Notes: generated by a model not told the origin, from the letters alone. Numbered from the stretch's first letter, positions 9,220 through 20,943 are shown. The stretch: DNA of 64,000 nt from Lachnospiraceae bacterium (GCA_015056885.1 SVFL01000003.1:62001-126000); one strand, 5' to 3'. Numbers and translations: made by a program.

Positions 9220-10434
9220 ATGATAATGGATTTAAAGGAACGGATAGAAACCTATCGCAGAGTATGCGCAGAAGTTGATTTGGATGCACTTTTGCATAAT
9301 GTGGCATTTATGAGGGCCGGAATCAGGCAGGATACACGGATGCTTGCAGTTATAAAAACAGATGGATACGGACATGGGGGAATTCCAATTGCAAAAAGTC
9401 TGGAGCCATTAGATTATTTATATGGATTTGCTACAGCTACTCCGGAGGAAGCTTTTTTGCTCCGGGAAAACGGTATTCAGAAGCCGATTTTGGTTTTGGG
9501 ATACAGTTATTCTTATGCGTATGAACGTATGGCAAAAGAAGGAATACGTCCGGCTGTTTTTGAAAAGGAACAGCTTGATGAGTTGAAAAAGAGTGCCCAA
9601 AAGGCCGGGAAAAAAATACAGGTGCATATTAAGGTGGACACCGGTATGGGGCGCATCGGTATCACACCGGATGAAGAAGGCCTTGCATTTGTACGTGAAG
9701 TGATGGAGTACGCAGCGGGTGGCAGCTTGGCAATTGAAGGAATTTTCACTCATTTTGCCAGGGCAGATGAAGTGGATAAAGGCAATGCCATGGTTCAGCT
9801 TACCCGATTTGAAAGTTTTGTAGAACAGCTGGAACAAAAACTAGGGCTGAAAGGTCTGTTAAGGCACTGTTCCAATAGTGCCGGTATTTTAGAGCTTCCT
9901 CAGGCAAATATGGATATTGTCCGTGCAGGCATCAGTCTTTATGGTCTGAGACCGTCAGATGATGTGGTTGCAGGTACCGGTGAGATGCAGCCGGTGCTGT
10001 CCTTGAAGAGCAGTATTGTTTATATTAAGACGGTTCATGCCGGTCAGAGTGTCAGCTATGGAGGCACCTTTACTGCCGAGAAGGATACCCGTGTTGCAAC
10101 CATCCCGGTGGGCTATGGAGACGGTTATCCCCGGGCACTTTCCGGCCCTGTGGGATACGTGCTGATTCATGGTAAAAAGGCACCTATTCTTGGCCGAGTA
10201 TGCATGGACCAGTTCATGGTTGATGTGAGTCATATTCCGGAAGCTGCTATGGGAGACTGTGTAACTTTAATAGGAGCTGATGGAGAGGAACGCATTACGG
10301 TGGAAATGCTGGGAGATTTGTCAGGCCGTTTTAATTATGAATTGGTATGCGATTTGGGAAATCGTGTGCCCCGTGTGTTTATAAAAGATGGAAAAGTGAT
10401 AGCTGCGCAGGATTTATCCGGCTATCATGAATAA
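9220..10434 (+). CDS. alr: alanine racemase
   Basis: AVIKTDGYGHGGIPIAKSL PLP-lysine motif; GISLYGLRPS; GRVCMDQFMVDVS. Start at 9220 or 9226. Confidence 0.96.
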   Translation: MIMDLKERIETYRRVCAEVDLDALLHNVAFMRAGIRQDTRMLAVIKTDGYGHGGIPIAKSLEPLDYLYGFATATPEEAFLLRENGIQKPILVLGYSYSYAYERMAKEGIRPAVFEKEQLDELKKSAQKAGKKIQVHIKVDTGMGRIGITPDEEGLAFVREVMEYAAGGSLAIEGIFTHFARADEVDKGNAMVQLTRFESFVEQLEQKLGLKGLLRHCSNSAGILELPQANMDIVRAGISLYGLRPSDDVVAGTGEMQPVLSLKSSIVYIKTVHAGQSVSYGGTFTAEKDTRVATIPVGYGDGYPRALSGPVGYVLIHGKKAPILGRVCMDQFMVDVSHIPEAAMGDCVTLIGADGEERITVEMLGDLSGRFNYELVCDLGNRVPRVFIKDGKVIAAQDLSGYHE

Positions 10435-10467
10435 TTTTTGAATACCTCCGATAAAACAGGCAATACT

Positions 10468-10491
10468 ATCTGCAAAGCCGGTTTGGCAGAT
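10468..10491. promoter_or_regulatory. 24-bp imperfect palindrome immediately upstream of mazF-like gene RBS
   Basis: ATCTGCAAAGCCGGTTTGGCAGAT, 20/24 self-complementary, followed by ggagg. Confidence 0.6.
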
Positions 10492-10501
10492 TGGAGGAAA
10501 A

Positions 10502-10843
10502 ATGAGAAGAGGCGATGTTTATTATGCAGATTTAAGACCTGTTGTGGGTTCGGAGCAGGGTGGCATCAGACCTGTTTTGATTGTTCAGAATGATGTGGGC
10601 AATCGTCACAGCCCAACGGTTATCTGCGCTGCAATTACCTCAAAGATGAATAAAGCGAAGCTTCCAACACATATTGAACTTCGGGCAGATAAGTATGATA
10701 TGGAAAAGGATTCCGTGGTGTTGTTGGAGCAGCTTCGTACAATTGATAAAAAAAGATTAAAAGATAAGGTGTGTCATTTGGATGGTGAAATCATGAGAAG
10801 AGTTAACCATGCCCTTATGATTAGTCTTGAATTAAATACATAA
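10502..10843 (+). CDS. type II toxin-antitoxin PemK/MazF family endoribonuclease toxin
   Basis: [47 protein letters not shown]; similar to EndoA/MazF. Confidence 0.93.
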   Translation: MRRGDVYYADLRPVVGSEQGGIRPVLIVQNDVGNRHSPTVICAAITSKMNKAKLPTHIELRADKYDMEKDSVVLLEQLRTIDKKRLKDKVCHLDGEIMRRVNHALMISLELNT

Positions 10844-10934
10844 GATAACAGTTCTTGAAATCAGCCCTTGAAGAAATATGAAAAGAATGGTATGATGAAA
10901 TGTGTATGTTTTAGAAAGAAAAAGGAGATAAAAG

Positions 10935-11663
10935 ATGTCAGGACATTCAAAATTTGCAAATATTAAACATAAAAAGGAAAAAAATGATGCAGCGAAGGGT
11001 AAGATTTTTACTATTATCGGACGTGAAATCGCTGTAGCAGTAAAAGAGGGTGGTCCCGATCCCGCTAACAACTACAAGCTTGCAGCAGTTATTGCAAAGG
11101 CAAAGTCTAACAACATGCCTAATGATACAATTGAAAGAGGTATCAAGAAGGCTGCCGGTGATGTAGGCAATGTTAATTATGAGTATATTACATATGAGGG
11201 TTATGGCCCCAATGGTATTGCAATTATTGTAGATACTCTGACAGATAATAAGAATCGTACTGCAGCGAATGTGCGAAGTGCATTTACTAAGGGACAGGGT
11301 AATATCGGTACTCCCGGATGTGTATCTTTCATGTTTGACAAGAAAGGACAGATTATCATCGATAAAGAAGAGTGCGATATGGATGCGGATGATTTGATGA
11401 TGACTGCTCTGGATGCAGGTGCAGAGGACTTTGCAGAGGAAGAGGACAGTTATGAAATTGTTACCGATCCCGATGCCTTCGAAGATGTTAGAAAGGCTTT
11501 GGAAGAGGCAGGTATTCCTATGCTTAGTGCTGAAGTAACCATGATTCCCCAGAACTATGTGGAACTGACCGATGAGACCGCTATCAAGAATCTACAGAAG
11601 ACTTTGGATCTTCTGGAGGATGACGATGATGTACAGGCAGTATATCACAACTGGGACGAGTAA
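10935..11663 (+). CDS. YebC/PmpR family regulator/translation factor
   Basis: [43 protein letters not shown]-type C-terminus ([14 protein letters not shown]). Confidence 0.95.
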   Translation: MSGHSKFANIKHKKEKNDAAKGKIFTIIGREIAVAVKEGGPDPANNYKLAAVIAKAKSNNMPNDTIERGIKKAAGDVGNVNYEYITYEGYGPNGIAIIVDTLTDNKNRTAANVRSAFTKGQGNIGTPGCVSFMFDKKGQIIIDKEECDMDADDLMMTALDAGAEDFAEEEDSYEIVTDPDAFEDVRKALEEAGIPMLSAEVTMIPQNYVELTDETAIKNLQKTLDLLEDDDDVQAVYHNWDE

Positions 11664-11687
11664 AACTGACAAAACTGAAGATGCAGG

Positions 11688-11712
11688 CACCACCCCTGAC
11701 CGGGTGGTGTTT
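11688..11712 (+). terminator. intrinsic terminator-like hairpin
   Basis: CACCACCC-ctgacc-GGGTGGTG-TTT. Confidence 0.65.
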
Positions 11713-11746
11713 GCTGTAATGAAAATATGATTTGAGAGGTATAAAA

Positions 11747-13033
11747 ATGGCACAGAATCCTAATTTCAAAAAAGAGACAATTTGTATTCAATCCGGCTGG
11801 CAGCCCACAAAGGGACAGCCCCGTGTACTTCCTATTATCCAGAGTACTACCTTTAAGTATGATACTTCCGATCAGATGGGTAAGCTTTTTGACCTGGAAG
11901 AGAGTGGTTACTTCTATACCAGACTTCAGAATCCTACCAATGATTTTGTTGCACAGAAGATTTGTGAGTTGGAGGGTGGTGTGGCAGCAATGCTCACCAG
12001 TTCCGGACAGGCAGCAAACTATTATGCTGTTTTTAATATCTGTGAGGCAGGTGACCATGTTGTTATGTCTTCTACCGTTTATGGCGGAACCTTTAATCTG
12101 CTGACAGTAACCATGAAGAAGATGGGGATTGAGACTACCGTCGTTGATCCTGATATGTCTGAGGAGGAGTTGAATGCTGCTTTTAGAGACAATACTAAAT
12201 GTGTTCTGGCAGAGACCATTGCAAATCCTGCACTGGTAGTGCTTGATATTGAGAAATTTGCAAAAGTAGCTCACAGTCATGGTGTTCCCCTTATTATTGA
12301 TAACACCTTTGCAACCCCTATTAATTGTAATCCTTTTGAATGGGGGGCAGATATTGTAACTCATTCCACTACCAAGTATATGGATGGACATGCTATGTGC
12401 GTGGGTGGTGCAATTGTAGATTCCGGTAATTTTGATTGGAATAAATATGGTGACAAGTTCCATGGTCTGACTACACCTGATGAGTCTTATCATGGAGTGA
12501 CTTATACAGAGAAGTTTGGCAAGGCTGCTTATATCACCAAAGCGACCGTTCAGTTGATGCGTGATTTGGGTTCTATCCAGTCTCCTCAGAATGCATTTCT
12601 CTTGAATGTTGGTCTGGAGACCTTGCCTTTGCGTATGGAGAGACATTGTGCCAATGCACAGGCTGTTGCGGAATTTTTGGAGCAGCATGAGGATGTAGCA
12701 TGGGTTAACTATCCCGGACTTAAGAGCAATAAGTACTATGAGTTGGCTCAGAAGTATTTGCCTAAGGGAAGCTGTGGTGTAATTTCCTTTGGACTTAAGG
12801 GTGGCAGAGAGGCTGCTGCGAAGATGATGGATAAGCTTCAGATGGCAGCAATCGTGACACATGTGGCAGATGCCAGAACCTGTGTGCTTCACCCTGCAAG
12901 CCATACTCATCGTCAGATGAATGATGAGCAGCTCAAAGAGGCTGGTGTAGCACCTGACTTGATTCGTCTGTCTGTAGGTATTGAGCATATTGATGATATT
13001 ATTGCAGATCTGAAACAGGCAATTGAAGGATAA
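11747..13033 (+). CDS. O-acetylhomoserine aminocarboxypropyltransferase / Cys-Met metabolism PLP enzyme
   Basis: YTRLQNPTNDFVAQKICELEGG, THSTTKYMDGHAMCVGGAIVDSG, AHTHRQM-type C-terminal motif (ASHTHRQMNDEQL). Confidence 0.92.
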   Translation: MAQNPNFKKETICIQSGWQPTKGQPRVLPIIQSTTFKYDTSDQMGKLFDLEESGYFYTRLQNPTNDFVAQKICELEGGVAAMLTSSGQAANYYAVFNICEAGDHVVMSSTVYGGTFNLLTVTMKKMGIETTVVDPDMSEEELNAAFRDNTKCVLAETIANPALVVLDIEKFAKVAHSHGVPLIIDNTFATPINCNPFEWGADIVTHSTTKYMDGHAMCVGGAIVDSGNFDWNKYGDKFHGLTTPDESYHGVTYTEKFGKAAYITKATVQLMRDLGSIQSPQNAFLLNVGLETLPLRMERHCANAQAVAEFLEQHEDVAWVNYPGLKSNKYYELAQKYLPKGSCGVISFGLKGGREAAAKMMDKLQMAAIVTHVADARTCVLHPASHTHRQMNDEQLKEAGVAPDLIRLSVGIEHIDDIIADLKQAIEG

Positions 13034-13046
13034 TCGGAGGATTAAA

Positions 13047-14003
13047 ATGGATAGACTGGCGATTGTAGTACCCTGTTATAATGAGGAGGAGATGCTTAAG
13101 ATTTCTTCTGAGGCGTTGCGCGGGGTGTTAAATGACCTTGTATCCAAGGGTAAAATCAGTGCAGACAGTTTTGTCATGTTTGTTAATGACGGAAGCAAAG
13201 ACCGCACATGGGAACTGATTGAAGAAGAACATAAGGCTCATCCTGTTCAGGTGTTTGGTGTGAATCTGGCCGGTAATGTTGGACATCAATTTGCACTTAC
13301 AGCAGGCTTAATTACCGCTAAAGATTTGAGTGACGTAACAGTATCCATTGATGCTGATTTGCAGGATGATATTACTGTTATTGAAGAAATGATTGATAAA
13401 TTCCACGCAGGTAATGATATTGTCTATGGTGTGAGGAAGGAACGTAAAACGGATACGTTCTTTAAACGTACCACTGCGCAGGGATTTTATAAGGTGATGG
13501 AACTTATGGGAGTGAAGACGGTTTACAATCATGCGGATTTCCGACTTATGAGCAAACGTGCTGTGGAACAGTTTTCACAATATAAGGAGACAAATCTTTT
13601 CCTTCGCGGTATGGTGCCTTTGATTGGTTACAAAACCGATTGTGTGTACTATGACCGTAAGGAACGTGTAGCAGGAGAATCCAAATATCCGTTGAAAAAA
13701 ATGCTTGCATTGGCATTTAACGGTATTTCTTCCTTCAGTGTTAAGCCTATAACCATGATTTTGGGATTGGGTGTGGCAATTGTTTGTATCTGTATATTGG
13801 CCGCAATTTATGCGTTGATTTCTTATTTCACCGGATCTGTTGTGCCCGGTTGGACATCACTTATGTTGTCTATTTGGTTTTTGGGTGGTGTGCAACTTCT
13901 TGCGATTGGCTTGGTGGGACAGTATATTGGCAAGATTTATATTGAGGTGAAGCAGAGACCTCGTTACAACATTGAAAAGGTTTTGGCAGATGAACAAGAG
14001 TAA
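13047..14003 (+). CDS. GT2 glycosyltransferase (GtrB/DPM1-like) with two C-terminal TM helices
   Basis: MDRLAIVVPCYNEEEML, SIDADLQDD; RBS ggagg before 13047. Confidence 0.92.
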   Translation: MDRLAIVVPCYNEEEMLKISSEALRGVLNDLVSKGKISADSFVMFVNDGSKDRTWELIEEEHKAHPVQVFGVNLAGNVGHQFALTAGLITAKDLSDVTVSIDADLQDDITVIEEMIDKFHAGNDIVYGVRKERKTDTFFKRTTAQGFYKVMELMGVKTVYNHADFRLMSKRAVEQFSQYKETNLFLRGMVPLIGYKTDCVYYDRKERVAGESKYPLKKMLALAFNGISSFSVKPITMILGLGVAIVCICILAAIYALISYFTGSVVPGWTSLMLSIWFLGGVQLLAIGLVGQYIGKIYIEVKQRPRYNIEKVLADEQE

Positions 14004-15519
14004 AATACCTGAATTTCTCATATGGCTCCTTTACGCATGTGCGTCAGGCGCATGCCTTCTTTCGGTGGCAATGTCCTTAAGCGTGAAAATGGGTTATACC
14101 CCGGTGCCGGGAGTGGTGGGTGCTGTTGTTGTTGCTGCTCTTACCGGTGGCGCAGTATATGGTATGCACAAAATGGCGCAGAAAGAGCAACTGAGAAAAT
14201 TTTTAACAGAAAAAAGACTGCTGTGTGTGTTGGTTGAGAGCCTGATTTTCGTGGCGATGTTAGCCGGAATGATTGCTTTGCGTTCTACAGTTTCGTGGGA
14301 GATAGCAGGCAATGATATCTATGAGAAAGCACAGGTTACGGATGGAGATTTTTATGCCTATGTAGATCATGGCGGATACAGGGTATACCTGTATTTAATG
14401 AATATTGCATTGATGCTGTTGGGTAATCATTCGTTTGCGGCTGTTTTGCTACAGTTACTTTTGTTGGCAGGAGCAGCGGTGAGTGTATACATGGGAGTAA
14501 GAAAACTTGTGGGTGTCGTGCCTGCATTGCTTGCGACTGCATTTTTGGGCTTTTCTCCGTATTTGATCACGGAAACCTGTAATCTGACACCATTTTTAGT
14601 TTATCTTTTCATATTTGGAATTGCTTTGAATTTTATTGGCGGAATAGGTGACAGTATGGCAATTTGTGATAAATTGCCTGATCAGATTATTGCGGTTTTG
14701 TGTTATATTGCATCAGGTATATTTGTTGGACTGTGTTGCTATCTTGATGTGACCGGTATCAGCCTGTTAGTGATTCTGACCGGTGAGATATGTTTTGGTG
14801 ACTACATGAAACTGCGTATTGAGGAGGAATGGGACTCTTCAAGAGATGAAACAGTCAGACTGGGGAGTCTTCGGGCATTTGAAAGACGCGCATCTGAATT
14901 CCTGGGAAGTCCGGTTGCGGTTTTTGTGGGAATAATCATAATTGCGTTTGTGACTTATAAAAAGATGCATGGTAATTTTGGCTCTATTTCCAGGCAGTTG
15001 GCTCTTTATAGTCATGGAAAATGGTTGTCGCCGATGGAACTTGGACAGGGTGGCCTTTATGGTGAGGGAATTTTACTTGCTGTGTTGTTTTTGTTGGGTG
15101 TGTTCAGTTTTTGGTGCAGCAAGAAAATGGGTAATCGAATTGTCTGGTTTTTTGCTGTGGCACTTTTGGCCGCAATGCAGTGCAGTGGATTTACTGCACC
15201 GGAATATTTTAACGGAGCTGCAGTTTTGTATATGGTTTGCGTGATTTTAGCCGGATGCGGTCTGCCGGATGTGATGACCTTGAAGATTGAAAAAGAGAAG
15301 GTGCCGGAGGATAAAGGAATGGCGATTATTGATATGGATGCTCCGGAGGAGATTAAAGAGGAACCGGCCAAAGAGGAAGCGACAGCGAGCGAAGCTACTG
15401 CTCCGGCTCCTGCAATCAATTACATAGAAAATCCTTTGCCGTTGCCTAAAAAGCATACCAAAAAGGTTATGGATTACGATTACGAAGTAGCGGATGATGA
15501 TGACTTTGACATCCCGTAA
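13990..15519 (+). CDS. multi-pass membrane protein with acidic cytoplasmic tail, possible lipid-linked sugar transferase
   Basis: About 10 hydrophobic segments; overlaps and is probably translationally coupled to the GT2 gene; tail rich in D/E. Confidence 0.65.
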   Translation: MNKSKIPEFLIWLLYACASGACLLSVAMSLSVKMGYTPVPGVVGAVVVAALTGGAVYGMHKMAQKEQLRKFLTEKRLLCVLVESLIFVAMLAGMIALRSTVSWEIAGNDIYEKAQVTDGDFYAYVDHGGYRVYLYLMNIALMLLGNHSFAAVLLQLLLLAGAAVSVYMGVRKLVGVVPALLATAFLGFSPYLITETCNLTPFLVYLFIFGIALNFIGGIGDSMAICDKLPDQIIAVLCYIASGIFVGLCCYLDVTGISLLVILTGEICFGDYMKLRIEEEWDSSRDETVRLGSLRAFERRASEFLGSPVAVFVGIIIIAFVTYKKMHGNFGSISRQLALYSHGKWLSPMELGQGGLYGEGILLAVLFLLGVFSFWCSKKMGNRIVWFFAVALLAAMQCSGFTAPEYFNGAAVLYMVCVILAGCGLPDVMTLKIEKEKVPEDKGMAIIDMDAPEEIKEEPAKEEATASEATAPAPAINYIENPLPLPKKHTKKVMDYDYEVADDDDFDIP

Positions 15520-15580
15520 ATCGTGAAGTTGTGAATGAATATTTTCTTGGAAAATGTAAATACTGATATCAAAAATTAGT

Positions 15581-15613
15581 AAAAGACCATGCTCGATGAG
15601 AGTATGGTCTTTT
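15581..15613. terminator. terminator-like hairpin just upstream of ClpP-like gene RBS
   Basis: aaaagaccatgctc-gatga-gagtatggtctttt, one mismatch. Confidence 0.6.
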
Positions 15614-15630
15614 GGGCAGGAGGATATCAG

Positions 15631-16329
15631 ATGGGGCAGAATAAGCAGGATGATAAAATAAAGGCGGAGGAGCATCAGGACCAGCGGATTGAGCAAATCG
15701 GACAATTGACACTGGACAAAAATGATAAGCATCAGGATATTCATCTTTTATCTATTATTGGTGAAATAGAAGGACATGATAATCTTTCCAATAATTCCAA
15801 AACGACCAAATATGAGCATGTTCTTCCGCAATTGGCGGCAATTGAGGACAGTAAGGAAATTCAGGGGGTGCTCGTAATTTTAAATACGATGGGTGGAGAT
15901 GTGGAAGCCGGATTGGCAATTGCAGAAATGCTGGCATCATTAAGCAAACCTACCGTGTCTTTGGTGTTGGGAGGAAGTCATTCCATTGGAGTGCCTATTG
16001 CTGTTAGTACGGATTATTCTTTTATCGTGCCCACAGGGACTATGGTAATCCATCCTGTGCGTATGAATGGGATGATAATCGGGGTTCCTCAAACATTTGA
16101 TTATTTTAAATTGATTCAGGACCGTATTACCGGTTTTGTCTGTCGGCATAGCAATATTAACAAAGAGGAATTGGAAGAACTGATGATGGAAACAGGGTTT
16201 CTTACTAAGGATGTCGGTACGATTCTTGTGGGAGAAGAGGCTGTAAAACATGGGATTATTGATGAGGTAGGGGGAATTGATAAGGCTATATGTAAATTGC
16301 ATGAATTGATTGATTTAAAGAGCCAATAA
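15631..16329 (+). CDS. ClpP-class serine protease family protein (TepA-like)
   Basis: [41 protein letters not shown]; start MGQNK after ggaggatatcag. Confidence 0.85.
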   Translation: MGQNKQDDKIKAEEHQDQRIEQIGQLTLDKNDKHQDIHLLSIIGEIEGHDNLSNNSKTTKYEHVLPQLAAIEDSKEIQGVLVILNTMGGDVEAGLAIAEMLASLSKPTVSLVLGGSHSIGVPIAVSTDYSFIVPTGTMVIHPVRMNGMIIGVPQTFDYFKLIQDRITGFVCRHSNINKEELEELMMETGFLTKDVGTILVGEEAVKHGIIDEVGGIDKAICKLHELIDLKSQ

Positions 16330-16424
16330 AGCATTCGGAAAAGTTCTGTTAAACTAATGACAAATGGCAAGAAAAATGATATACTTATCCTTTAGGAAAA
16401 GAAATATCGGAGGTGTGAAGCGAA

Positions 16425-19241
16425 ATGGCTTCTTCATCAAATAGATCTACAAGAAATACAAATACTTCAAGAGGGAGTTCTTCAAGAAAAAGCTCGGGAA
16501 AGAGCACATCTACAAAAAAAATAAACAGTTCAAAAGATGCGATTAAACGAATCGATGCAAAACAGGCAGAGCAGGATAGTGCTTTGTTTAGCGAAATCGG
16601 ATTGATTGTATTGTCTCTGTTTATGATTTTATTATTTTTCTGCAATTTCGGTGTAGTTGGTCCTGTAGGCAATGGCATCAGAGACATTATGTTCGGTATA
16701 TTTGGTTTTTTGTCTTATGTAATGCCTGTGCTGGTGTTTATAGGAGTTGCATTCTGGTTTGCCAATGAAGGGAATCCTACAGCCTTAAGAAAATTAATAT
16801 CAGGTATTGTGCTTGTATTGATGATTGGCGTGATGTGTGAATTAATCAGCGGCAATGTAACTTCATTGGAAAGTTTTGATGTAAAAGCAATTTATGCTCA
16901 CAGCAGTAAGGGGAGAAAAGGCGGCGGAGTACTGGCAGGCAGCCTGACGTATCTTCTGCATCATAACCTTGAGACCGTTGGTACGATTTTGGTTGTTCTG
17001 CTGTGTTCGGTTGTAAGTTTGATTCTTGTGACAGAAAAGTCTTTTTTGGGCAGTGTAAGAAGTGGGTCTGAAAAGTTTCGTGAATTTTCGGCTGAAGATG
17101 CGGAACGCAGAAGAGAAGCTGCCAGAATCCGACGGGAAGAGCAGGAGCGTATTCGTGCAGAGCGTGAAGAGGAGCGCAGGGAGCGGGAGGAAGAGCGCCG
17201 TTTAAGGGCAGAAGAAAAGGAAAATGAAGCACTTTTGGGTAAAGATACTGCTGAGGAAGAGAAAGTTCCCCGTATGGAGAAAAAGGTCAGTGGTGTCATG
17301 ATGGCTACTTCTCTTAAGAAAGAGGAGACTGTTCATAAGGATGATATCCATGAGATAACTTATCAGGAACCGGTGGCGAATGAGCGTCCTGTGCAGCCTG
17401 AAAAAATGCAAACACAGGCGGAAACACCTGCCTTTGATTTTGATAAGATCCGTGTGAGAACATCTCATCAGGTTACTCTGTCGGAGGTGAAGTCTGAAAG
17501 CGATATGACGGAGTTGCAGTCTCAGGCAAAACCGGAAGAAATGAAAAATGTTGCATCTGCTGCGATGCCTTTGACTCGTGAGGCTGAGCAGATTCGGGTG
17601 CATAAGGATGGTATGACAGATGGTGTTGCTGTACAGGCTGATACAACTGCTTCTGTGGGGGCATCGACTTCCAGACCTGCGGCAGTAGCTCCTAAGGATA
17701 ATGGATTGTCTCCTGCGGAGAATCAGGTACATAAAGAGGTTCAAAATGCAGAGAAGAAGGTTCCCCGTAAGTATATGTTCCCACCTTTGTCCAGACTGCA
17801 AAAGGGGACAGGTTCTGCCGGAGATTCCACGCAGGAGTTGAAAGAAACGGCAATGCGTCTGCAACAGACCTTAAATACCTTTGGCGTAAAGGTTACCATC
17901 ACGGATATTAGTCAGGGTCCCAGTGTTACCCGTTACGAGCTTCAGCCGGAGCAGGGCGTTAAGGTGTCCAAGATTGTAGGGCTGACAGATGATATTAAGT
18001 TAAATCTTGCGGCAACGGATATTCGAATAGAAGCACCAATTCCCGGCAAGGCGGCCATTGGTATTGAGGTGCCCAATAAGGAAAATATGACGGTTGCGCT
18101 TAGAGATTTATTTGAGAGCAATGAATTTAAAGAGTTTCCATCCAATATTGCATTTGCAGTGGGTAAGGATATTGCCGGCAAGACCATTGTGGCAGATATT
18201 GCCAAAATGCCTCATATGCTGATTGCCGGTTCTACCGGTTCCGGTAAGTCTGTTTGTATTAATACTTTGATTATGAGTATTTTGTACAAGGCACACCCGG
18301 ATGATGTAAAGCTGATTATGGTAGACCCAAAGGTGGTTGAATTGTCTGTTTATAATGGGATTCCTCATCTGTTGATTCCGGTTGTGACGGATCCTAAGAA
18401 GGCTTCGGCAGCGCTCCACTGGGCAGTGTCTGAGATGGAAGACAGATATCGTAAATTTGCAGATTACAATGTCCGTGATTTGAAGGGATATAACAAGAAG
18501 CTTGAGACCATGAGAGAAAACGGTGAGGAGGATGTACCTTCTAAGCTTCCTCAGATTGTTATTATCGTAGATGAGCTCGCTGATTTGATGATGGTAAGTC
18601 CCGGTGAGGTAGAGGAATCCATTTGTCGACTGGCGCAGTTGGCAAGAGCCTGCGGAATCCATCTGATTATCGCAACTCAGCGTCCCAGTGTAGATGTTAT
18701 CACTGGTCTGATTAAGGCCAATATGCCCAGCCGTGTGGCATTTGCAGTATCCAGTGGTGTGGATTCCCGTACGATTCTGGATATGGTTGGTGCGGAGAAA
18801 CTTCTCGGTAAGGGAGATATGCTTTTCTATCCTCAGGGATATTCCAAGCCTGCACGAATTCAAGGCGCATTTGTGTCAGATAAAGAAGTGTCCGATGTAG
18901 TAGATTTCCTTAAAAATCAGATGATTGGAAATACTTATGCGGAGGATATTCAGGAGAAAATCAATAATATCAAATCTTCTTCGCCTGCCGGCGGAGGGGC
19001 TGCTTCCGGTGGTGACAGCGGAAGAGATGAGTATTTTGCGGAAGCAGGTCGATTCATTATCGATAAGGACAAGGCTTCCATCGGTATGTTGCAGCGAGTT
19101 CTGAAAATCGGATTTAACCGTGCGGCACGCATTATGGATCAATTATGTGAATATGGTGTTGTAGGCGAGGAAGAGGGAACCAAACCCCGTAAGGTTTTGA
19201 TGAGTATGGAACAGTTTGAACAGCTTTTGGAAGAAATATAA
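16425..19241 (+). CDS. DNA translocase FtsK/SpoIIIE
   Basis: N-terminal TM segments; [20 protein letters not shown] Walker [14 protein letters not shown] Walker B; C-terminal winged-helix gamma domain. Confidence 0.96.
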   Translation: MASSSNRSTRNTNTSRGSSSRKSSGKSTSTKKINSSKDAIKRIDAKQAEQDSALFSEIGLIVLSLFMILLFFCNFGVVGPVGNGIRDIMFGIFGFLSYVMPVLVFIGVAFWFANEGNPTALRKLISGIVLVLMIGVMCELISGNVTSLESFDVKAIYAHSSKGRKGGGVLAGSLTYLLHHNLETVGTILVVLLCSVVSLILVTEKSFLGSVRSGSEKFREFSAEDAERRREAARIRREEQERIRAEREEERREREEERRLRAEEKENEALLGKDTAEEEKVPRMEKKVSGVMMATSLKKEETVHKDDIHEITYQEPVANERPVQPEKMQTQAETPAFDFDKIRVRTSHQVTLSEVKSESDMTELQSQAKPEEMKNVASAAMPLTREAEQIRVHKDGMTDGVAVQADTTASVGASTSRPAAVAPKDNGLSPAENQVHKEVQNAEKKVPRKYMFPPLSRLQKGTGSAGDSTQELKETAMRLQQTLNTFGVKVTITDISQGPSVTRYELQPEQGVKVSKIVGLTDDIKLNLAATDIRIEAPIPGKAAIGIEVPNKENMTVALRDLFESNEFKEFPSNIAFAVGKDIAGKTIVADIAKMPHMLIAGSTGSGKSVCINTLIMSILYKAHPDDVKLIMVDPKVVELSVYNGIPHLLIPVVTDPKKASAALHWAVSEMEDRYRKFADYNVRDLKGYNKKLETMRENGEEDVPSKLPQIVIIVDELADLMMVSPGEVEESICRLAQLARACGIHLIIATQRPSVDVITGLIKANMPSRVAFAVSSGVDSRTILDMVGAEKLLGKGDMLFYPQGYSKPARIQGAFVSDKEVSDVVDFLKNQMIGNTYAEDIQEKINNIKSSSPAGGGAASGGDSGRDEYFAEAGRFIIDKDKASIGMLQRVLKIGFNRAARIMDQLCEYGVVGEEEGTKPRKVLMSMEQFEQLLEEI

Positions 19242-19272
19242 TTTTAGAAAATAGTTTAGTGGAGGATACGCA

Positions 19273-20943
19273 ATGAAAACAGACATCGAAATTGCACAGG
19301 AGGCCGTGTTAGAGCCGATTACAGAGGTTGCCGGGCGTCTGGGTATTTCCGAGGATGACCTTGAACTGTATGGTAAGTACAAGGCAAAGCTTTCTGATAC
19401 GTATTTGGATAAATTACAATCCAATCCGAATGGTAAATTAATTTTGGTTACTGCGATTAATCCCACTCCGGCAGGAGAGGGTAAAACTACGGTTACCGTT
19501 GGCTTGGGTGAGGCTTTTGGTAAGCTTGGCAAGAAGGCTGTAATTGCATTGAGAGAACCGTCTCTGGGCCCTTGTTTTGGAATAAAGGGTGGTGCTGCGG
19601 GAGGCGGCTATGCCCAAGTAGTACCTATGGAAGATTTGAATCTTCATTTCACCGGAGATTTTCATGCGATTACTGCTGCAAATAATCTTTTGGCGGCGCT
19701 TTTGGACAATCATATTCATCAGGGAAATGCATTGGGTATCGATACCAGACAGGTTGTATGGAAACGTTGTGTGGATATGAATGACAGAGCCTTGAGAAAT
19801 GTGGTTGTGGGCATGGGCAGCAAAACAGACGGTTTTGTGCGTGAAGACCATTTTGTAATCACGGTAGCCAGTGAAATCATGGCGATTTTATGCCTTGCTG
19901 ATGACATGAAGACTTTGAAGGAAATGTTGGCTCGGATAGTCGTGGCATATAACTACGCAGGAGAACCTGTAACAGCAGGCGATTTGCAGGCTGTAGGTGC
20001 AATGGCGGCGCTTCTGAAAGATGCTATGAAACCGAACCTGATTCAGACGCTTGAGCATACACCGGCATTGGTGCATGGTGGTCCTTTTGCAAATATTGCT
20101 CATGGGTGCAACTCTGTAAGAGCGACCAAGGCCGCTTTGAAGATGGCTGATTATTGTATTACAGAAGCCGGATTCGGCGCTGATTTAGGTGCAGAGAAAT
20201 TCTTTGATATTAAGTGTCGTAAGACAGGACTTAAACCGGATGCAGTCGTTTTGGTTGCTACCATACGTGCGCTGAAATACAATGGTGGAGTTGCCAAGGC
20301 TGATTTGGGTACAGAGAATCTTGATGCACTAAAAAAAGGTATTGCCAATTTGGAAAAGCATATTGAAAATTTGCAAAAATACGGCGTTCCCGTTGTTGTT
20401 GCATTGAATGCATTTGTGTCAGATACAGACAAAGAAGTTGCGTTTGTTAAGGAATTCTGTGAGTCTAAGGATTGCGAATTTGCAGTGGCCAATGTCTGGG
20501 GTGAAGGCGGCGCCGGCGGTGAAGAACTGGCACAGAAAGTTCTTGCCACTCTGGAATGTAAAGAGAGTAAGTTTAAGCCAATTTATGAGGATGATTTGAG
20601 CCTTACTGAGAAAATCCGTGCGGTTGCAAGAGAAATTTATGGAGCAGGTGATGTGACTTTTTCACCGGCAGCGACCAAACAGCTTGCACAGCTTGAGAAG
20701 TTGGGATATGGCAAATTACCTGTATGTATGGCTAAAAATCAATATTCTTTGTCAGATGATCCGACATTGCTTGGCCGTCCGACAGATTTTGAAATTAATG
20801 TTCGTGAGGTTTATGTATCTGCCGGTGCAGGATTTGTAGTGGTACTTACGGGAGCGGTAATGACAATGCCGGGATTGCCCAAAGAACCTGCGGCATATCG
20901 GATAGATGTGGATGATAATGGTAAGATAAAAGGTTTGTTTTAA
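19273..20943 (+). CDS. fhs: formate--tetrahydrofolate ligase
   Basis: [56 protein letters not shown]. Confidence 0.98.
   Translation: MKTDIEIAQEAVLEPITEVAGRLGISEDDLELYGKYKAKLSDTYLDKLQSNPNGKLILVTAINPTPAGEGKTTVTVGLGEAFGKLGKKAVIALREPSLGPCFGIKGGAAGGGYAQVVPMEDLNLHFTGDFHAITAANNLLAALLDNHIHQGNALGIDTRQVVWKRCVDMNDRALRNVVVGMGSKTDGFVREDHFVITVASEIMAILCLADDMKTLKEMLARIVVAYNYAGEPVTAGDLQAVGAMAALLKDAMKPNLIQTLEHTPALVHGGPFANIAHGCNSVRATKAALKMADYCITEAGFGADLGAEKFFDIKCRKTGLKPDAVVLVATIRALKYNGGVAKADLGTENLDALKKGIANLEKHIENLQKYGVPVVVALNAFVSDTDKEVAFVKEFCESKDCEFAVANVWGEGGAGGEELAQKVLATLECKESKFKPIYEDDLSLTEKIRAVAREIYGAGDVTFSPAATKQLAQLEKLGYGKLPVCMAKNQYSLSDDPTLLGRPTDFEINVREVYVSAGAGFVVVLTGAVMTMPGLPKEPAAYRIDVDDNGKIKGLF

Noticed and set aside
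11645-12988. 447-aa minus-strand ORF opposite the O-acetylhomoserine sulfhydrylase gene
   Set aside because: Fully antisense to a clear enzyme; low-complexity His/Ser/Cys/Ile-rich translation typical of reverse-frame artefacts; no RBS or domain seen.
19241-19273. Looked for a THF riboswitch upstream of fhs
   Set aside because: Only about 31 bp between genes; no space for the aptamer.
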